DNA of 15,086 bases from Armatimonadota bacterium (GTDB lineage Bacteria; Armatimonadota; HRBIN16). Position numbers and translations under genes: made by a program. Below are positions 13,492-15,086 of this stretch, in pieces; within the stretch, counting starts at the first letter, position 1, and the number at the start of each line of letters is the position of its first letter. Under the pieces are notes generated by a model. That model was not told the origin of the DNA. It ran no database searches and worked only from the letters and a program-made list of their open reading frames with translations. The DNA lies in the NCBI GenBank assembly GCA_028275265.1, contig JAPWUZ010000031.1, forward strand, positions 1 through 15,086. The letters are read 5' to 3'.

Positions 13492-14523
13492 ATGCATCGT
13501 CTGGTGGATTTGCGCAGTGATACCGTAACCGTACCCACCCCGGAGATGCGTCGCGCGATGGCAAACGCCGAGGTCGGCGATGATGTCTACGGTGAGGACC
13601 CAACCATCAACCGTTTGCAGGAGCGGGCAGCGGAGTTGCTGGGCAAGGAATCTGCGCTGTTCGTGCCGTCCGGCACGATGGGTAACGAAATCGCCATCAA
13701 AGTGCACACCCGCCCCGGCGACGAGGTGCTGCTCGACGAGGATTGCCACATCGTGAAATGGGAACTGGGCGCGGCGGCCTTCATCAGCAACGTGCAGTTG
13801 CACACGTTGCCCAGCCAACGGGGCATTGTGCCCGTAGAGGAATATGCCAGACGCATCCACCCCGGTGACGACCACGTGCCTCCCACCCGCCTGATTTGTC
13901 TGGAAAACACCCACAATGCGGCGGGCGGGGTGGTATTGCCGCTGGAGTATATGCGCGAGATATGGGACCTCGCCCGAAAGCATGGTGTGGCGGTGCATCT
14001 GGATGGCGCACGTATTTTCAACGCCTCCATAGCGCTGGGTGTGCCGGCGAAAGAACTGGCGGCGTGCGCCGATTCGGTGATGTTCTGCCTGTCCAAAGGA
14101 CTGGCGTGTCCGGTCGGTTCGGTGCTGTGCGGTTCGCGGGCGTTCATCGAAGAGGCGCGGCGGGTGCGCAAGATACTGGGAGGTGCGATGCGGCAGGCAG
14201 GCGTGCTTGCGGCGGCGGGACTGGTCGCGCTGGACAGCATGATCGACCGTCTGGCAGACGACCACCGGCGCGCTCGCCGACTGGCAGAGGCAATCGCCAA
14301 CATGCCCGGCTTCTCGGTGGATATGGCGACGGTGCAAACCAACATGGTCTATGTGCAAACGCAACAGCCAGCACGACGCATCGTACAGCAGCTGGAAACT
14401 CTGGGCGTGCTGTGTCTGGACGTGTTTCCACATACCCTCCGTTTGGTCACCCACAAGGACGTCGACGATGAGGACATTACCTGCGCGATAGACGCTTTCG
14501 CCAGAGTGGCGAGCATCAGCTGA
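13492..14523 (+). CDS. ltaE: Low-specificity L-threonine aldolase
   Basis: A 343-residue PLP-dependent fold-type I enzyme that splits threonine or allo-threonine to glycine and acetaldehyde in the cytosol. It opens with the family signature VDLRSDTVTVPTPEMRRAM and GDDVYGEDPTIN, then FVPSGTMGNEIA (phosphate-binding loop), DCHIVKWE (His 86 stacks on the cofactor), HLDGARIFNA (Asp 171 and Arg 174) and CLSKGLACPVGS with the PLP lysine K202. VRKILGGAMRQAG, which carries a substrate-binding Arg, is also present. The GTG at 13480 is in frame, but the ATG at 13492 follows GGAGG (13482-13486) by five bases and is taken as the start. A URO-D-like gene begins 74 bases downstream in the same direction. 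Confidence 0.95.
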   Translation: MHRLVDLRSDTVTVPTPEMRRAMANAEVGDDVYGEDPTINRLQERAAELLGKESALFVPSGTMGNEIAIKVHTRPGDEVLLDEDCHIVKWELGAAAFISNVQLHTLPSQRGIVPVEEYARRIHPGDDHVPPTRLICLENTHNAAGGVVLPLEYMREIWDLARKHGVAVHLDGARIFNASIALGVPAKELAACADSVMFCLSKGLACPVGSVLCGSRAFIEEARRVRKILGGAMRQAGVLAAAGLVALDSMIDRLADDHRRARRLAEAIANMPGFSVDMATVQTNMVYVQTQQPARRIVQQLETLGVLCLDVFPHTLRLVTHKDVDDEDITCAIDAFARVASIS

Positions 14524-14597
14524 CGACACGTGCAGGCGTCTGCGCACTGAGACACGAAAAAAACGGTGTCCGGGAACAAGAGAGGAGGTATACTGTG

Positions 14598-15086
14598 ATG
14601 TCATGGATGAGTCCCAAAGAGAGGTTTTACACTTGCGTCGCGCATAAACAACCCGACCGCCCGCCCATTCAATTCTACACAACCCCTGAGTTCGAGGCGA
14701 AGCTGCAGGAACGGTTTCCGGGGCAGAATCTTCTGGAGGTACTTGAGGTGGATTTTCGCACGGTGGGCGTGCCGCGAAAGAAGCCGCTGCGCCAGCCTGA
14801 AACGGGTAGCAAGGTGGCTTATTACGATGAGTGGGGCATCGGGTACGCGAGGCAATCGTATGGCTTTGGCGAGTACCTGGAGGCGTATGAGCTGCCTTTC
14901 GCCAGCATGACGACGCTGAGAGAGGTGGAAGAATATCCGTGGCCCTCAGTGGAGGATTACGATTTCTCCCATTTGAAAGAAGATTGCAAGGCGGTGGGAG
15001 ATTACGTGGTGTGCTTCGGACACGCAGGGATTCCCGATATCATCAACGGAGTCAGCCGCGGCAGAGGCATGGAACAGGTGCTGATA
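14598..15086 (+). CDS. Uroporphyrinogen decarboxylase-family (URO-D-like) protein, 3' end outside the window
   Basis: The first 163 codons of an open frame that runs off the window. The start MSPKERFYTCVAHKQPDRPP is the classic opening of the URO-D superfamily, followed by EVLEVDFRTVG, YYDEWGIGYARQSYG, YPWPSVEDYDF and VVCFGHAG. True heme-pathway HemE has a different, shorter N-terminus, so this is more like the MtaA/CmuA-type or uncharacterised methyltransferase-like branch common in Armatimonadota and Planctomycetota. AGGAGG (14583-14588) lies nine bases before the ATG at 14598; the GTG at 14595 is also possible. Product and substrate are unknown, and the missing C-terminus prevents checking catalytic residues. 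Confidence 0.88.
   Translation, partial: MSWMSPKERFYTCVAHKQPDRPPIQFYTTPEFEAKLQERFPGQNLLEVLEVDFRTVGVPRKKPLRQPETGSKVAYYDEWGIGYARQSYGFGEYLEAYELPFASMTTLREVEEYPWPSVEDYDFSHLKEDCKAVGDYVVCFGHAGIPDIINGVSRGRGMEQVLI

Noticed and set aside
14551..14570. Terminator between threonine aldolase and the URO-D-like gene (GACAC...GTGTC around an A-run)
   Set aside because: The stem is only five base pairs with a ten-base loop and no T-run after it.

Overview
The window is 15,086 bases of moderately GC-rich bacterial chromosome holding 12 substantial protein genes (one of them broken) and no recognisable tRNA, rRNA, CRISPR array or insertion-sequence transposase. A small secreted RHS/YD-repeat protein, Uma2-family nuclease, DUF6785-like membrane protein, Gfo/Idh oxidoreductase, TIM-barrel isomerase and a URO-D-like methyltransferase-type protein together suggest a free-living Armatimonadota-like or related deep-branching bacterium. 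That placement is inferred from gene content; no marker gene here proves it.

Layout. (1) Positions 1-2686, plus strand: a compact anabolic operon dapB - transaldolase-like aldolase - argJ (lysine/diaminopimelate, sugar-phosphate and arginine metabolism). dapB appears to use a rare ATT start. (2) Positions 2755-5787, minus strand: a run of four genes, Uma2-family protein, Tat-exported aldo/keto reductase, ECF sigma factor and a nucleotidyltransferase-fold protein whose start overlaps the sigma stop. A near-consensus promoter precedes the Uma2 gene. (3) Positions 5788-6087: an intergenic region with a REP-like palindrome, two divergent promoters and a dyad. (4) Positions 6088-8963, plus strand: a secreted RHS/YD-repeat protein. 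Its signal peptide and body lie in different frames, joined at a G8 tract, and the body is further cut by an in-frame TAG. The usual C-terminal RHS core is missing. (5) Positions 9093-13306, minus strand: a sugar-catabolism-like set, TIM-barrel isomerase/epimerase, then (after a repeat-rich 216-base gap) a multi-pass DUF6785/6784-type membrane protein and a Gfo/Idh oxidoreductase. (6) Positions 13492-15086, plus strand: low-specificity threonine aldolase, then the first 163 codons of a URO-D-family protein running off the window.

The parts most worth a second look are the G8 frame junction of the RHS gene (phase variation, slippage, error or decay), the probable ATT start of dapB, a small palindromic repeat family with four copies between 9006 and 12545, and the sigma factor translationally coupled to a nucleotidyltransferase-like protein instead of an anti-sigma factor. 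I did not see a clearly new defence or mobile system.
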